This document shows positions 44,700 through 55,450 of a stretch of DNA of 64,000 nt, piece by piece (positions within the stretch are counted from its first letter, which is position 1; every line of letters begins with the position of its first letter). The position numbers were made by a program, and so were the translations under genes. The notes beneath the pieces were generated by a model. It searched no databases and had not been told where the DNA came from. It worked only from the letters and a program-made list of their open reading frames with translations. The DNA is from Ditylenchus dipsaci (Eukaryota > Nematoda > Chromadorea > Rhabditida > Anguinidae). The stretch is from NCBI GenBank assembly GCA_004194705.1, contig SADC01000293.1, positions 62,001 through 126,000 on the forward strand, given 5' to 3'.

Positions 44700-45640
44700 T
44701 GAAAATTTCGGTTTCGGTTAATTTTGCTATGCACTTTTATCTGAGAAGACTGGACGCCATGAATGCTTGTGTCAACACTTATGTGGTATCAAAATGATCC
44801 TAAGAAGTTGGCACGTCTATTTCAATCTTAACTTCTGTCGATGAACCCGACTGGGCTGTGCTAGATCCTTTCGGTAAAAGTTCAGGTGGAGTATTCAGGT
44901 TGAGGTTGAACCCTACTGCACTTTGGTCAGTTACTTGAAATTCTCTAGTCAATCGTCAAATTTTGGGCTTTTTTTGCTTTTAAAGCCTATTTGAAAGCGT
45001 TGGGGAAAGTTTAAACCAAATTCTGGCTCACGAAATTTCGGGTTTATAACCACGTGGTACCCCTTAAGAGTCAAAATGACCAAATTTGGGGGTCGATTTC
45101 GATTTTTTTTGAAATGTGGTCTAAATTGAGTTATTGCAATTTTGACGCTAGTAGCGAAAACCCCCCCCCCCCCCAACGATTTTCACTTTTCTTACTTTAG
45201 TAAAAAGTACCCAAATTTATGTCCCAGACCCCGGAAAATGTGCGTAAACTCTTTAATAGTCACAACTTCCGTACGCTGGCCTACCCCCAAGCCTAAGGGC
45301 TAAGCCTAAACTTGTTGTTTGCAAGGGTAGTTACAGCAATTTTTAAAGGTCGGATGCTTGGGGGGAGGGGGTATTCGCTACTAGCGCCGCAATTTTTTCT
45401 AATAAATAACTTAGGAAACTCGATAATTTGAAGAAAAAATAACAATTTTTTCACAGAAAAATAAGAAATAAATTCAAATTCTGTACAAAATTGAATGCCA
45501 CAGCGATTTTCGAATTTTGAATTTTGACACACTGTGAGGCACCCCTGGGGACCAGCCTCGGGTGCCGGTTCATCGAAGGTGCCAATTTATTAGGAGTAAG
45601 CTCTGTCGAATTTCTTCGTCAACCAGCCAAAGCAAGCTTT
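44700..45640. other. No gene seen
   Basis: Intron sequence between exons 1 and 2 of the MLT-10-like gene, with a poly-C run at 45,161-45,174. Nothing else recognised. Confidence 0.4.
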
Positions 45641-45811
45641 TTAGATTTCTTCTGTCAGGTTAGTTACTTTTGATCTTTTAGCTCATCTCATTCACCACAA
45701 TTTAGGTGGTAACTTGTCTAAGAGTAGTTTGAGAAAGATGAAAAAAACATTATGCCAAGAACACGATTTTGAATCAAAAAGGAGCCGTCTTATAAGAGGG
45801 AATACGGTAGG
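45640..45811. mobile_element. CCGTATT MITE, truncated copy
   Basis: The right end TTATAAGAGGGAATACGGTA and the internal AACACGATTTTGAATCAAAA match 30,135-30,375. The left end is missing. Confidence 0.6.
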
Positions 45812-45871
45812 TCAATTTTGATATATCCAATCACCAACTTTTTTAAGTATAAAAATAAAACAGTTTAAAAC

Positions 45872-46328
45872 CTGGAATTCTCGTCGTTCAGTTGTTTAAC
45901 ATACGCTTCACAAAACTGTTTGATTTCAGAGTAGTGAAGCAATTTTTTCAGATTTTTCACATTGACTAGCTCATCTTGATCAGTAGTAGTGGATTCATTA
46001 CTTATAAATCTGCGATGCCTTGCTCTGAACTCCTCAATTTCGAAATACTCTTTAGCCGGCAATGGCGTTTCTACATCTTTAATATTTGTCTGAATAGAAT
46101 TTTTTGAAGGAAAATAGTGCCGAAAAAAGGTTTTCATGTCCGACCATAAGTCATTATGCTGACGGCCATTTTCAGGACTTTTTGGGCGATTTTAGAAAAC
46201 GTTTTGGCACTTAATAGCGGAACAACACATCTGGCTAGTTCTGCAGCAGTTCTTGCTTGATTCGCACACAGCTTATAGACCACCTTTTCTGGATTGCCAA
46301 CTGTAGACAGTAAACATTTGGCTTTGAG
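45872..46328 (-). CDS. MLT-10-like gene, exon 1 seen (N-terminal region)
   Basis: About 152 residues after a TTTGCAG acceptor, so this is not the true first exon; a signal-peptide exon must lie upstream. It reads NPEKVVYKLCANQARTAAEL then ARCVVPLLSAKTFSKIAQKV. After one base is restored at the A4 run near 46,165 it continues KNGRQHNDLWSDMKTFFRHY and on to an acidic, E/D-rich part. The donor GTTTTA follows 45,872. The phase (two bases left over) fits the exon-2 acceptor at 38,542. Assignment to the same gene rests on strand, order, phase and a family-like look, with no alignment run. Confidence 0.6.
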
Positions 46329-46408
46329 CTGCAAATGTTTATTTAAAACAATTTGGATCAACCTGAGCCCCAGTTCGCCCGCCTTGGTCCTTAAGGCGAA
46401 AAGTCAAA

Positions 46409-46640
46409 TTTAAAGGACCATGCTCACGCGTTCTATATGGTCCCCCGCCAATTCAAATTTTTTCTAGTCGTTGTATTTACGTATGAACTTTTTTTTATTG
46501 AGTTACTGAAAAAACTAAACCTAAAATTAAATTCTAGGACTGTTTTATTAGAAATCAAGTTGAAAAATCCGAACAGAAGATCAATGATTAGGAAAAATTT
46601 TGAATTCGCGGGGGATCATTTCGAACTTGTGAGCTCCCTT
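46409..46640. mobile_element. TTAA hairpin MITE, degenerate
   Basis: TTAAAGGACCATGCTCACGC at the left, then CCGCCAATTCAAATTTTTTC pairing with AAAAATTTTGAATTCGCGG at ~46,590-46,610. The body aligns with 11,895-12,134. The right tip is worn. Confidence 0.6.
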
Positions 46641-46644
46641 ATCC

Positions 46645-47150
46645 ATTTTTTGCCCGAATTTTTTTTGTCAAAAACTGAATTTTTCTCACGGTCATATTAA
46701 AGGGTAAAATAGTTGGTTTCATTATGAATTTCATTATGAAAAGTCATTCAAAAACTGGTTTTGATACTTAAAATTTCGAGATTTCCACAGTTTTTAAAAA
46801 TTATTTTTTTAAGCCTAAAACAGACAATTTGTAAAAATGACAAAACTCTCAAAACAAGTTGGCCATGATAGAAAATGAATATTTTTGTTTATTCTTATCT
46901 TGTAGCCTGAACTCTGGATAGCTCAAAACTACTAGACTCACCTAGAAATGACTTTTTGAGAGCCGAGCAACAACCGTTTGAAGTATCGAGGGATATGTTA
47001 TATCGGGGCTATGTTATAACGACGTTCCACTGTACCTAAGGACCATCATCTAAGGAGCACCACATTTGTAACAGTTCCTAAACACCACTACCTGGGGGCG
47101 ACTATCTATGTACTACCACGTGCATCTGGGTAACAGCAAATAAGGACTAC
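46645..47150. other. No gene seen
   Basis: A lone end, TATAACGACGTTCCACTG with TA, at ~47,013-47,031 looks like a pogo-type terminus. A degenerate CTACCACCTGGG-like array at 47,040-47,150 resembles 5,690-6,080. Confidence 0.4.
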
Positions 47151-47155
47151 CATCT

Positions 47156-47477
47156 GGGCCCGTATTAATAATCGATTTACCCTTACCTTTTAACCTCACC
47201 TCTACCCTTACCTTTACCCGTATTAATAATGAATTTTTACCCTTACCTTCACCTGTACCTTTTACCTTTACCTTTACCCTTACCTCTATCCGTATTAATA
47301 AAAGCTAGAGGTAAAGGTAGAGGTAAGGGTGAAAGTGGAAGGTAGAGGTAAGGGTAGAGGTAGGGGTAAAAGTTAGAGGTAAGGGTGAAAAGTAGAGGCA
47401 AGGGTAGAGGTAGGGGTAAAAGTTAGAGGTAAGGGTAAAAAGGTAGAGGTAAGGGTAATCTTTATTAATACGGACCC
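47156..47477. mobile_element. Foldback of TTACCCTTACC arrays, CCGTATTAATAA ends
   Basis: GGGCCCGTATTAATAATCG at the left pairs with TTTATTAATACGGACCC at the right. Inside, TTACCCTTACC/CTCTACC units (47,175-47,290) face inverted GGTAAGGGTAGAGG units (47,305-47,460). Confidence 0.85.
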
Positions 47478-47479
47478 TG

Positions 47480-48330
47480 GATATTGTTGCTTGGGTACCA
47501 CTAACTGAGGGTTACCATCTGGCTACCATCATGAACATTCCATAATAAAGCTAAGCAGCAAAATCTACAGTTGACACATATTCAAAAAAAAATCGACGTG
47601 ACGTTACATTCGTTTGAGAACTTGTCTAGCTGTATGAAGTTGCAGTGCAATATGTGTGAAAAACAAAAGTTTACCTGTTTAGCGAACCTAAAATCATAAA
47701 TATGAAGTCCTGAAAAAAACATCTCAAAGCGAAAATAAATAAAGGCTAAACCAACTGATGCGCGCATACCACTATAGCTAGATATCCCGACATCCACCTG
47801 AAAAAGCGCCTAAGTGCCTCTGCGCAAGTTCAAAAACAATTGGAAAAAGCCACGAGTTGAAACGAAAACAATAAAATTAAAAAAAAAAGGCGCGAATTCG
47901 AAAAGTGCACAAAAGGGGACAAACAAATTACGTGATTTCGATTAGGTAGCAAAACACTCCTTGTCTATAACTCTCAATGATAAAATTATAATTTTGTGTA
48001 ACGTTTAGCATTAATTATTATTTTCGCATTGAAAAGCAGTAATGATACTAAAAAAAACAAAAAAACACTTTCGCATTCATTGACACTTCGTCAATGAAAA
48101 AAAAAATTAACAGTGAAATACAGTGACTGAACAAAAAACATTTCTTATGGCGCTCGCGGCAAAAATTTCGACTGGCGCTGCCACCGGCGGCGAAAATTTG
48201 ACTACATAGCGCCAGCGCTGACGGCGATTTTGGCTGAGGTGCAACTATGCTATTTTACCCCTATATATGACTTTTTAACGACGAAAACGAAAAAAAAATT
48301 TAAGCACGATTTCCTACTTGTGAAAAAAAG
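47480..48330. other. No gene seen
   Basis: AT-rich. A GC-rich patch at 48,150-48,250 (ggcgctcgcggc ... gccagcgctgacggcg) may be a relict transposon end. Confidence 0.4.
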
Positions 48331-48332
48331 GG

Positions 48333-49682
48333 TTAACACGTAAAAGGCTGGCTGTAAATGCGGTTCATTTAGATGCAGTATTAAACGCAGAATATTTTTA
48401 AAATATATGTACGGTGTTTGAACGGGTCAAGTCAGTGAACTAAAAACCGGTTTGAAATAAGTGACCATTTCGAGGAAAGTGAATAATCTCCCGAGAATCA
48501 GGCACCACTCTTCTGTAGACCATATTCGTAACTGTGATATATCAAAATAACCGCTGCAATCTGCTTTTTCGGATAGAGGCATGTGAGTTGTTTGCAAAAA
48601 TGGGACAACCAGCGCCCAACTCACAAAACCACCATTTTCTGACCTGTCAAATTTGCACTAAAAAGGAACTCAAGAGCACATAATAGCTGTGTATAACTGC
48701 TCAATGTTTGCTCAATACTTGTAGAGAAATTCAGAAGCTACAAGATGAGCGGAAAATCAGCACAAAAATGCAACAAAACTCAAAATTGGATATTACATAT
48801 TACAGCGGTTGGATATATTACAGTAGCGCCAAAAAATTAATATTTGAAAATCAATTGCACAGTTTTGTTGAAAGAAATAACCTTTCGACTGATTGCGGCC
48901 GGCTTTGAACTCCCGTCGCATATTAACAGACATCACACAACAACGGCGCTCTGCCCTTTTTATATACTAGAAAATTTTGCGCTCTGCCCAGAAATCACAG
49001 GAGTAGAGGTAAAACCAACTATTTTCCTGCTATTTAAATTTAAAGGATACTTGGTATTCCTCTAATTTAGACTCCGGGCTAAATTTTTTGGATCCCATTC
49101 AGAGGGGGACTAAATTAGAGGGGGAGGCTTAATTAGAAGGGGGGGAGGCTAAATTATTTGAGCCTCCTCCCAGGTGACAAAAATTTGACGAACATCAAGA
49201 AGTTTATTCGGATTTCATAACAACATAAAATTTACAGGGTGGCGCGAATTTTTCGCTGGGATTTGTTTTGTTCATATCTTCTTTCATTGATCGTGTCTCG
49301 ACGAGATCTTTTTTCACATGAAAGAAGACGTTTCGGGCAATAGGATGTAATTTTCTCAAAATTTTATAGGACATCTTCTGAATAAAATTACGCGATAGAG
49401 CACAAAAAACTGCATCAGACACAAGTGTTAGATCACAGGTCAGACTGTGTTTTACACATTTTTGAGAGGATCGAAGAGGTAGGCTGGTAGCCTGGTCATA
49501 GGATGGACATATCTGGTTTGATTAGAATAGCACTTATTTCAAACCGGTTTTCAGGTCACTTGACCCGTTCAAACACCCGTGCATATATTTTTAAAAAATA
49601 TTCTGCGTGAAATATTCTGCGTTCTGCGTGAAATTCTGCATCTAAATAAACCGCATTTACAGCCGTCTTTTTATGTGTTAAG
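48333..49682. mobile_element. 1.35-kb element with ~240-base inverted ends
   Basis: AACACGTAAAAGGCTGGCTG ... GTGTTTGAACGGGTCAAG ... CCGGTTTGAAATAAGTG at the left pairs with CACTTATTTCAAACCGG ... CTTGACCCGTTCAAACAC ... CAGCCGTC at the right. The interior (49,220-49,320) starts TACAGGGTGGCGCGAATTTT, like one end of a mariner MITE. No transposase is seen. Confidence 0.8.
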
Positions 49683-49780
49683 TAGCCTTTTTGTATCACA
49701 ATTTGACTTTGAATTTAAAATTTAAATATCAATTAAAATTTCAATGTTTTCTTGAATTTATATAAAAATGGCTCGAAGCA

Positions 49781-49858
49781 GGGCCGTATGCATTGGCAGC
49801 TAGGATTGAGGATAGGATTAATCCTATCCTCAATCCTAGCTGCCAATGCATACGGCCC
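49781..49858. repeat. Perfect 78-base palindrome without spacer
   Basis: GGGCCGTATGCATTGGCAGC, TAGGATTGAGGATAGGATT, then the exact reverse complement of both. The axis lies between 49,819 and 49,820 with no loop bases. The tips GGGCCGTAT resemble those of the foldback at 47,156. Confidence 0.95.
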
Positions 49859-50044
49859 CAGGCTCTTGATATACGCCAGCAGGGGTTGTTACCAGGAGGT
49901 GGCGTTCTATCAAGGGTAGACTGTACAGTCAACTCTCGAGTTCATTCCCGCCTAGTGTCTGACTCTTTTTGGACCCAATTTTTAGATTTGTCTGCCGAAA
50001 CTAATTCATCCGCCCAAACAAAAATTTTAGAGATAATGATTCCA

Positions 50045-50263
50045 CTATTGAATTTTGCAAATTACAAAAATGACAACCTTGATCATGGTCACCACAGCAG
50101 CTCGATGCCAAAAACAGTCAACTTTGTCCAAATTAAGGGAATAAAAATCAACTTTAGCATCTTTCTTAGGAGTTAAAGAAAAAAATGCAGATGAAATTAG
50201 CATCAAGAGGTAGAACGCGACAAAATAAATGTTTGTTTTTCTAACCAAATAAGGCAATACCAT
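50045..50263 (-). other. Short frame with signal-peptide-like start
   Basis: MVLPYLVRKTNIYFVAFYLL then MLISSAFFSLTPKKDAKVDF has the shape of a signal peptide. It lies on the coding strand 3.7 kb upstream of the first recognised MLT-10-like exon, so it might be that gene's first exon. There is no splice or homology proof, and chance is equally likely. Confidence 0.2.
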
Positions 50264-51520
50264 TGGTTCAACCCATTAGCAAAATATTTTTAATTTCAAA
50301 AACAATAATTTTTTCCTCGCTTTAAAAGTGACCATTGTTTTTAAAGGCAATAATTTGATGTTTTGCATTAGTGTCATCATAAACGAGTCAAATCAGCCTT
50401 TTTTGACAGAGAGAAAGTTGAACAGCAATTCGGGCGGCTGTAATTGATGTAGGATGAGTAAATGGAGTGAGCATATATGCATTGTTATGTATAAGTATAA
50501 TGGAATGGCAGAGTTTATTCAATTGACTGCTCGTCCATCCGGTCTTTTTTGGATTGATTGATTGATTGTACTACAGCTTCAACCTGACTGACCTTCTTCT
50601 CTATAATATACGCTAAGCATTTTATGGATTAAAAAAATGACAGACGAAATGAATAAAGTAATATGTAATCTTTTAACACGGAAATGCCGATTGTAAGACC
50701 TGTTGTTTCTAGTGCAGAATTTCATGCAGAACACGTCTGTAAATTTATTTTTTTCAAAAAACGCCATTCTTGGTAGCGTTTTTAGTAGTTCAAATATTTG
50801 AAGAAATCCACTTTAGGTACATTTACTAAATTGATTATAACTTTTATTTTCAGACTCTAGCATATCGTGTTACAGCTTGAAATGACGATGACATTACGGC
50901 CTTCAAAATATAAAATGTCAAGGTATATAACATGTCAAATAGAAAACGCTATTTTATGACTAAAAATCAAAAAAGTGAAAATCATCACTTTTGGAAACGT
51001 CTATTTTTTGCAGATTTTGCGGTTTAACTTTTTTCTGTGCTGATACTTAGCCATATTTTATTACAGATTTAGGAAGAGCGTCAACATCGATTTTTGCATA
51101 AATTTTTGAGTTATGGCCTATTCAGTGAAGCGATTATTTTCAAAATCCAAAAATCACCTTTTTTTTTAAACGCACAGAAGTGGACTGCTTTTGTCATGCT
51201 TATATGCATGTTTGTGCTCATTCGACTCGGCGTGAACAGCTCTACAAGATGGCTGTGAAAATTCACCAGACTATTGCAAACAATTTTAACTTTTGGCCAA
51301 TTTTAAACAAAATTACAAATTTTCGGTCACACATTTTTTTATCGAAATTTAGCATTTTACCCGTGACGGACTCGAGGCAAGAAAAATAAATTGCTGTTTC
51401 AGAATCTCCACAATAAACTGCATCTAATGGCGTCAAACATGTGCGCAATATTGATTGCTGCTCGGGTTAACAAGACCTCTGGAGTTGATAACTCAAACGA
51501 ATTTGGAGTCAAAACCACAA
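50264..51520. other. No gene seen
   Basis: AT-rich intergenic sequence. Nothing recognised. Confidence 0.4.
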
Positions 51521-51523
51521 GGG

Positions 51524-51838
51524 GAGCAAGGCAAATTTGAAAAATATTCACGATAACAATCAGAAATTCTGACAGCAGATTCGTGTTCAGCATGGTCAAT
51601 TTGCATGTGAAACTGCTCTCAAACGTCAAGAAACGTAATCTAGTTTCAAGTTCCGCTCAAGACAACAAACAAATTATTTTACGGAAAAATCTTTATTTGT
51701 CTTTAGCAAATTTGAAAGTTGATCGTTGTTGTTGACGCTTGAAAGCAGTTTAGCGTGCAAATTGACCATGCTGAACACGAATCCGCTGTCAGAATTTCAG
51801 ATTGTGATCGTGAATATTTTTCAAATTTGCCTTGGTTA
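51524..51838. mobile_element. Palindromic MITE (CAAATTTGAAAAATATTCAC)
   Basis: GGCAAATTTGAAAAATATTC at the left pairs with GAATATTTTTCAAATTTGCC at the right. Inward, GTGTTCAGCATGGTCAATTT pairs with AAATTGACCATGCTGAACAC. A relic copy is near 14,330. Confidence 0.85.
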
Positions 51839-51954
51839 AAATTACAGATTATACTTTTTTATACTATCTTTCTTTTTGTCTCAAAATCTGCATAAAAACG
51901 GCAGGCAGGAGTACACTATTCCACCTAGCTCAAGAACGCCCTAAATCGTTAATA

Positions 51955-52490
51955 GTTTCTGAAACGTGTAGAAAAGGTGTTTTTAGGCCCGGTCGAGTGT
52001 TTTTAGAAGAAAAAAATTGACCAAAAGTTGACTTTTTACCTTGGGGGACCAAGGTAACTTAACCTAAAAGAGTACGTGGATAGTCAAAATTTAGTTGTTA
52101 TGTGGTATTCTTCTATGTTTTCCTGACTGGAGCTTTGCAAAAACACTCTTTATGCATTTAATGATCAAGAGCGCCCCGAAGGAGGCGCAGGGGCTTGAGA
52201 TGCGCACACCCACATACATTAGACACAAATCACTCAATAGTGACTCTGGATGCATAAAAAACATATGCATACCAGATTTCTTTATGCGGTAGGTCCTAGT
52301 CAACAAACTATATTTAAATCTTATCTTTTCTGGTCTTTCAGTCTTAAATCTTAAAAAATAAATTATTCGACCATAGGGTGGGTATCATGCTTTTATAAAT
52401 TTTTGGTGAAAATTTTTGTTCAAAAATGCTCGGCCGGCCCTAAAAACACCTTTGATGCACGTTTCAAGGTCTAAAACGTCGAAATTGGAA
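51955..52490. mobile_element. Foldback element around hairpin copy 7
   Basis: GAAACGTGTAGAAAAGGTGT (51,961) pairs with AACACCTTTGATGCACGTTTC (~52,448-52,468), with further arm similarity inward. The hairpin repeat between them (52,121-52,318) has lost most of its 5' stem. Confidence 0.7.
52121..52318 (+). repeat. Hairpin repeat, copy 7 (truncated stem)
   Basis: TGACTGGAGCTTTGCAAAAA ... GCGCCCCGAAGGAGGCGC ... GAGATGCGCACACCC ... ACTCTGGATGCATAAAAA. The 5' GTCTAAGG arm is deleted. Confidence 0.8.
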
Positions 52491-52778
52491 TATTTCAGGC
52501 GTTTTCGAGCTAGGCGGTATAGTGTACTTTAGCCGAACGGCAAACCACTACCGCATTTCCTCTAATAGAAGGCCTTCTTGTATTATAAGACCCCCTAGAG
52601 AGACACCTTGTAAAAAAAGTAAAAAACTGTTTTACATCCACGAGTTCTTATTTCTGCGGGATAGCCAAAAATATCTTATGATTTTAGTGAAATTATGAAT
52701 ATTTTAAAAAATGCGTAATTTTGTTCTTTAAATTTTTTACTGGTGATAAATTTTTTTCTCATGTACGCTAACGACATA

Positions 52779-53565
52779 CAGGGTGGCGAAATTTTTTCTA
52801 GCCATCGAATTTTGGTCATAACTTTTTTCATTTTCGGTATTTTGACAATATCTTTTTTAAACGAAAGCTGAGATGTTGAGAAATCAATTGACACCAAATA
52901 CGAAAAAAAATAGTCATTCGAATACCAACTAACAATTACAGACATAAACTCTTAAATTTTTACTAATTATAGTATTCTCACTAGCATTTCCATCACGTTA
53001 TGTGATTAAAAAATGTATAAAGAATTGAGCCTTACAAAAACAGTTCAGCAGCATGTTTTAAGGCGATTCAGGAGCTACAAAATATATTTTACAAAATGGA
53101 TTCTGGTCTCAAAAGACCATAATTCAAAATTCAGATTTTCAAAATCCATTCTGTAAATATATTTTGTAGCTCTTGAATTGCATTACAACATGTTGCTGAA
53201 CTGTTTTTTTAACGCTCCACACCCCCCCCCCCCCTAATTCAAAATCATAATCACTTTTGAAATTTCGCGCCAAATAAAAAATTCATGAAAATTGTGGTTT
53301 TTGACCATTACGCTTCTTTTACACTTCTTTATTGAATTCCTTGAACTTTTTGTAAACTCTTATGCCTATCAGGTTCCTAATTTCATGAGCTTTCAGATGA
53401 GCTATCACTTGCTACAATAAACTGGGAAAACTTCGATTTTCAAAACGTTCTATGAAAATGAGACAAATTGAGCGCTCAATTCTTTATTCAACTTTTAATC
53501 AAAATACCGAAAATGAAAAAAGTTATGACCAAAATTCGATGGCTAGAAAAGATTGCGCCAGCCTG
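52779..53565. mobile_element. Mariner-type MITE, CAGGGTGGCG ends, TA site
   Basis: CAGGGTGGCGAAATTTTTTC at the left pairs with the right end GATTGCGCCAGCCTG, flanked by TA. Arms of ~100 bases match (GGTCATAACTTTTTTCATTT inverted at 53,513). A palindrome at ~53,038-53,205 (AGCTACAAAATATATTTTAC with its inverse) is nested inside. Confidence 0.85.
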
Positions 53566-54199
53566 TACTATTAGTAAGCCCAAAAAGCATTGAACCCTAG
53601 TTTTGACAATAGTTCGATCACCGCCGGCGACACCCTTTTCTCAAACCCCAAAACCTGCTGGTTTCTGAAAAAAGGGAACTGATATTGGTAAGAGATAGAA
53701 AAAGATAGTAAGAGATGAAAGAGAGTATGAGAAAAGAAAGTATGAAGAACACAAAAGGTATCCAACCGACCAACTAAAATTACGACCATAAATGTCAAAT
53801 GAAATAATAAGCGACGGAAAAACGAACAACGAAAAGAAAGTCCAACGGAAAAATTATCATGGAAAAAAGAACTAGACCCACAATTCACGGACACGTCCAT
53901 TTTGATGCCGCGCCTATTTCGATGCCGGGACATTTTGATGCCGCACCAAATCATCCTGCCACAAGAAAGTAATAAGGCGGCCGGCCACCCTTTCACAGAA
54001 ACTACTGAACCTCACCTAGCCGAACGCTGAAAGCTAATGTGGATGATTCTTGCGACAGGTGGAAATCCGCTTAAATGGCCTGAAATATGAAGTGTGGCTA
54101 AACTTAAATACGAACCTTGATATCATACGTGGAACTGCGCCAGGAACTTTGTTTGATATGAACAAATTTGAGGCTTCTCATCCTACAGGCCGGTACTTA

Positions 54200-55076
54200 C
54201 CGTATTACCACTAATGAAAGCCCAGGGCTCTTATTTTTCAACCTCCCTCCAAGAGGGCTCTTATTAGGACATGGGCTCTAAATAGGACATGGGCCCTTAT
54301 TTTTCGACCTTTCCGTGCCGAAGAAAATTTTCATGCCACACCATCAAACCAAACAAATTTCATTCGAATTTTCTGAAAATCAAATATGGTGAAATTCTGT
54401 GTCAACATCATTGATACCATCATTTTCAAAGATCAAAGATTCATCGCTTACGCACCAATTTTCTTCGTCTTTTTTCTTCTTTGTCAATTTTTTTCGCCAC
54501 TTTTTTTTGCGCGTCATTCGACATCCATCAGTCGTAGCTTTTCTTGATCTGCGCTTTGAATGCGCCATTCCACGAGACATCTGGGGCTTAAACTACCCTC
54601 AAGTAAACTGAAATAAAATTTGAAGTGTAAACTTGGATGAACTTTGTGCATCCGCCTGGAACCACTTGCTTTCGATCAACTCCAAACTTGACCGCGGCTT
54701 TCGCTTTATCGTTGTCCTTTGCGAACTTGACGATCTTTAGTTTGAATTCCGCAGAGTAAGACTTTTGCTTTCGTGGTGCTTTGCCCTCCTCGGTTTCGCC
54801 TTCGGAGCCACTCCTTGTACTTGTACGCTTTCCTCTTCAAAACCACTTCTGTATTTTGCGATACACTCCATCCTACTGTAAATAAAAGATAACATCAAAA
54901 AATTACGACAAGAAAAATTGCGATCAGCAAAAAAAAGCCAGCAAAAAAAATATACAGTTTTTATGAAAGGTGGCTCTTATCAGGTCATGGGCTCTTATTT
55001 TTCAACCTCCCTCCAGGGGGCTCTTATTAGGACATGGCTCTCAATAGGACATGGGCTCTCATTAGAGGTAATACGG
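54200..55076 (-). mobile_element. Pogo/Tigger-like element, CCGTATTACC ends
   Basis: CCGTATTACCACTAATGAAA and TCTCATTAGAGGTAATACGG are inverted and flanked by TA (54,198-54,199 and 55,077-55,078). Subterminal GGGCTCTTATTTTTCAACC repeats occur at both ends. It encodes a DNA-binding domain on the minus strand, so it could be related to the source of the CCGTAT MITEs in this window. Confidence 0.85.
54380..54871 (-). pseudogene. Pogo-like DNA-binding domain fragment
   Basis: RKQKSYSAEFKLKIVKFAKD then KAKAAVKFGVDRKQVV (~54,660-54,775) fits the N-terminal helix-turn-helix (Brinker/CENP-B type) of Tigger/pogo transposases. The ATG at 54,871 is one frame off. Downstream a lysine-rich stretch (TRKKKWRKKLTKKKKDEEN) follows in another frame. 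The DDE domain is absent. Confidence 0.65.
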
Positions 55077-55450
55077 TAAGTGGGTACCACCTGGTCAGGT
55101 GGATATCCATGGATAGCCGCAGAAAAAAATTGTTCAATAAGACCAAAATCCCGATATTAAACTTGCTTTCGATTTCGAAGCCATCCAGATGGATATCCAC
55201 CTAGTCAGGTAATGGTACTCGATATATATTTCCCCGACATATATCCCCATACTCGTACGCAGGATTGCAAACTATTTCTATACGGGGGGGGAGTGCTAAT
55301 CCTTATTGAAAAATCCAGACAGGGGGGGGGGTGGCTATAGTCTGGCTAGCAAACCACGTTCACCAATGCCTCCCCCCCCCCCCCCCCAATACGCCTATGT
55401 ATATGCCCTCAGAATTACTTTTTATCCTTTGCAATGTAAAGTGTGCTGGT

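Noticed and set aside
49793..50176. 127-residue plus-strand frame
   Set aside because: It begins inside the perfect palindrome and shows no domain or splice support.
53571..53996. 141-residue minus-strand frame
   Set aside because: It spans a mariner MITE end and a tandem array and shows no conserved motif.
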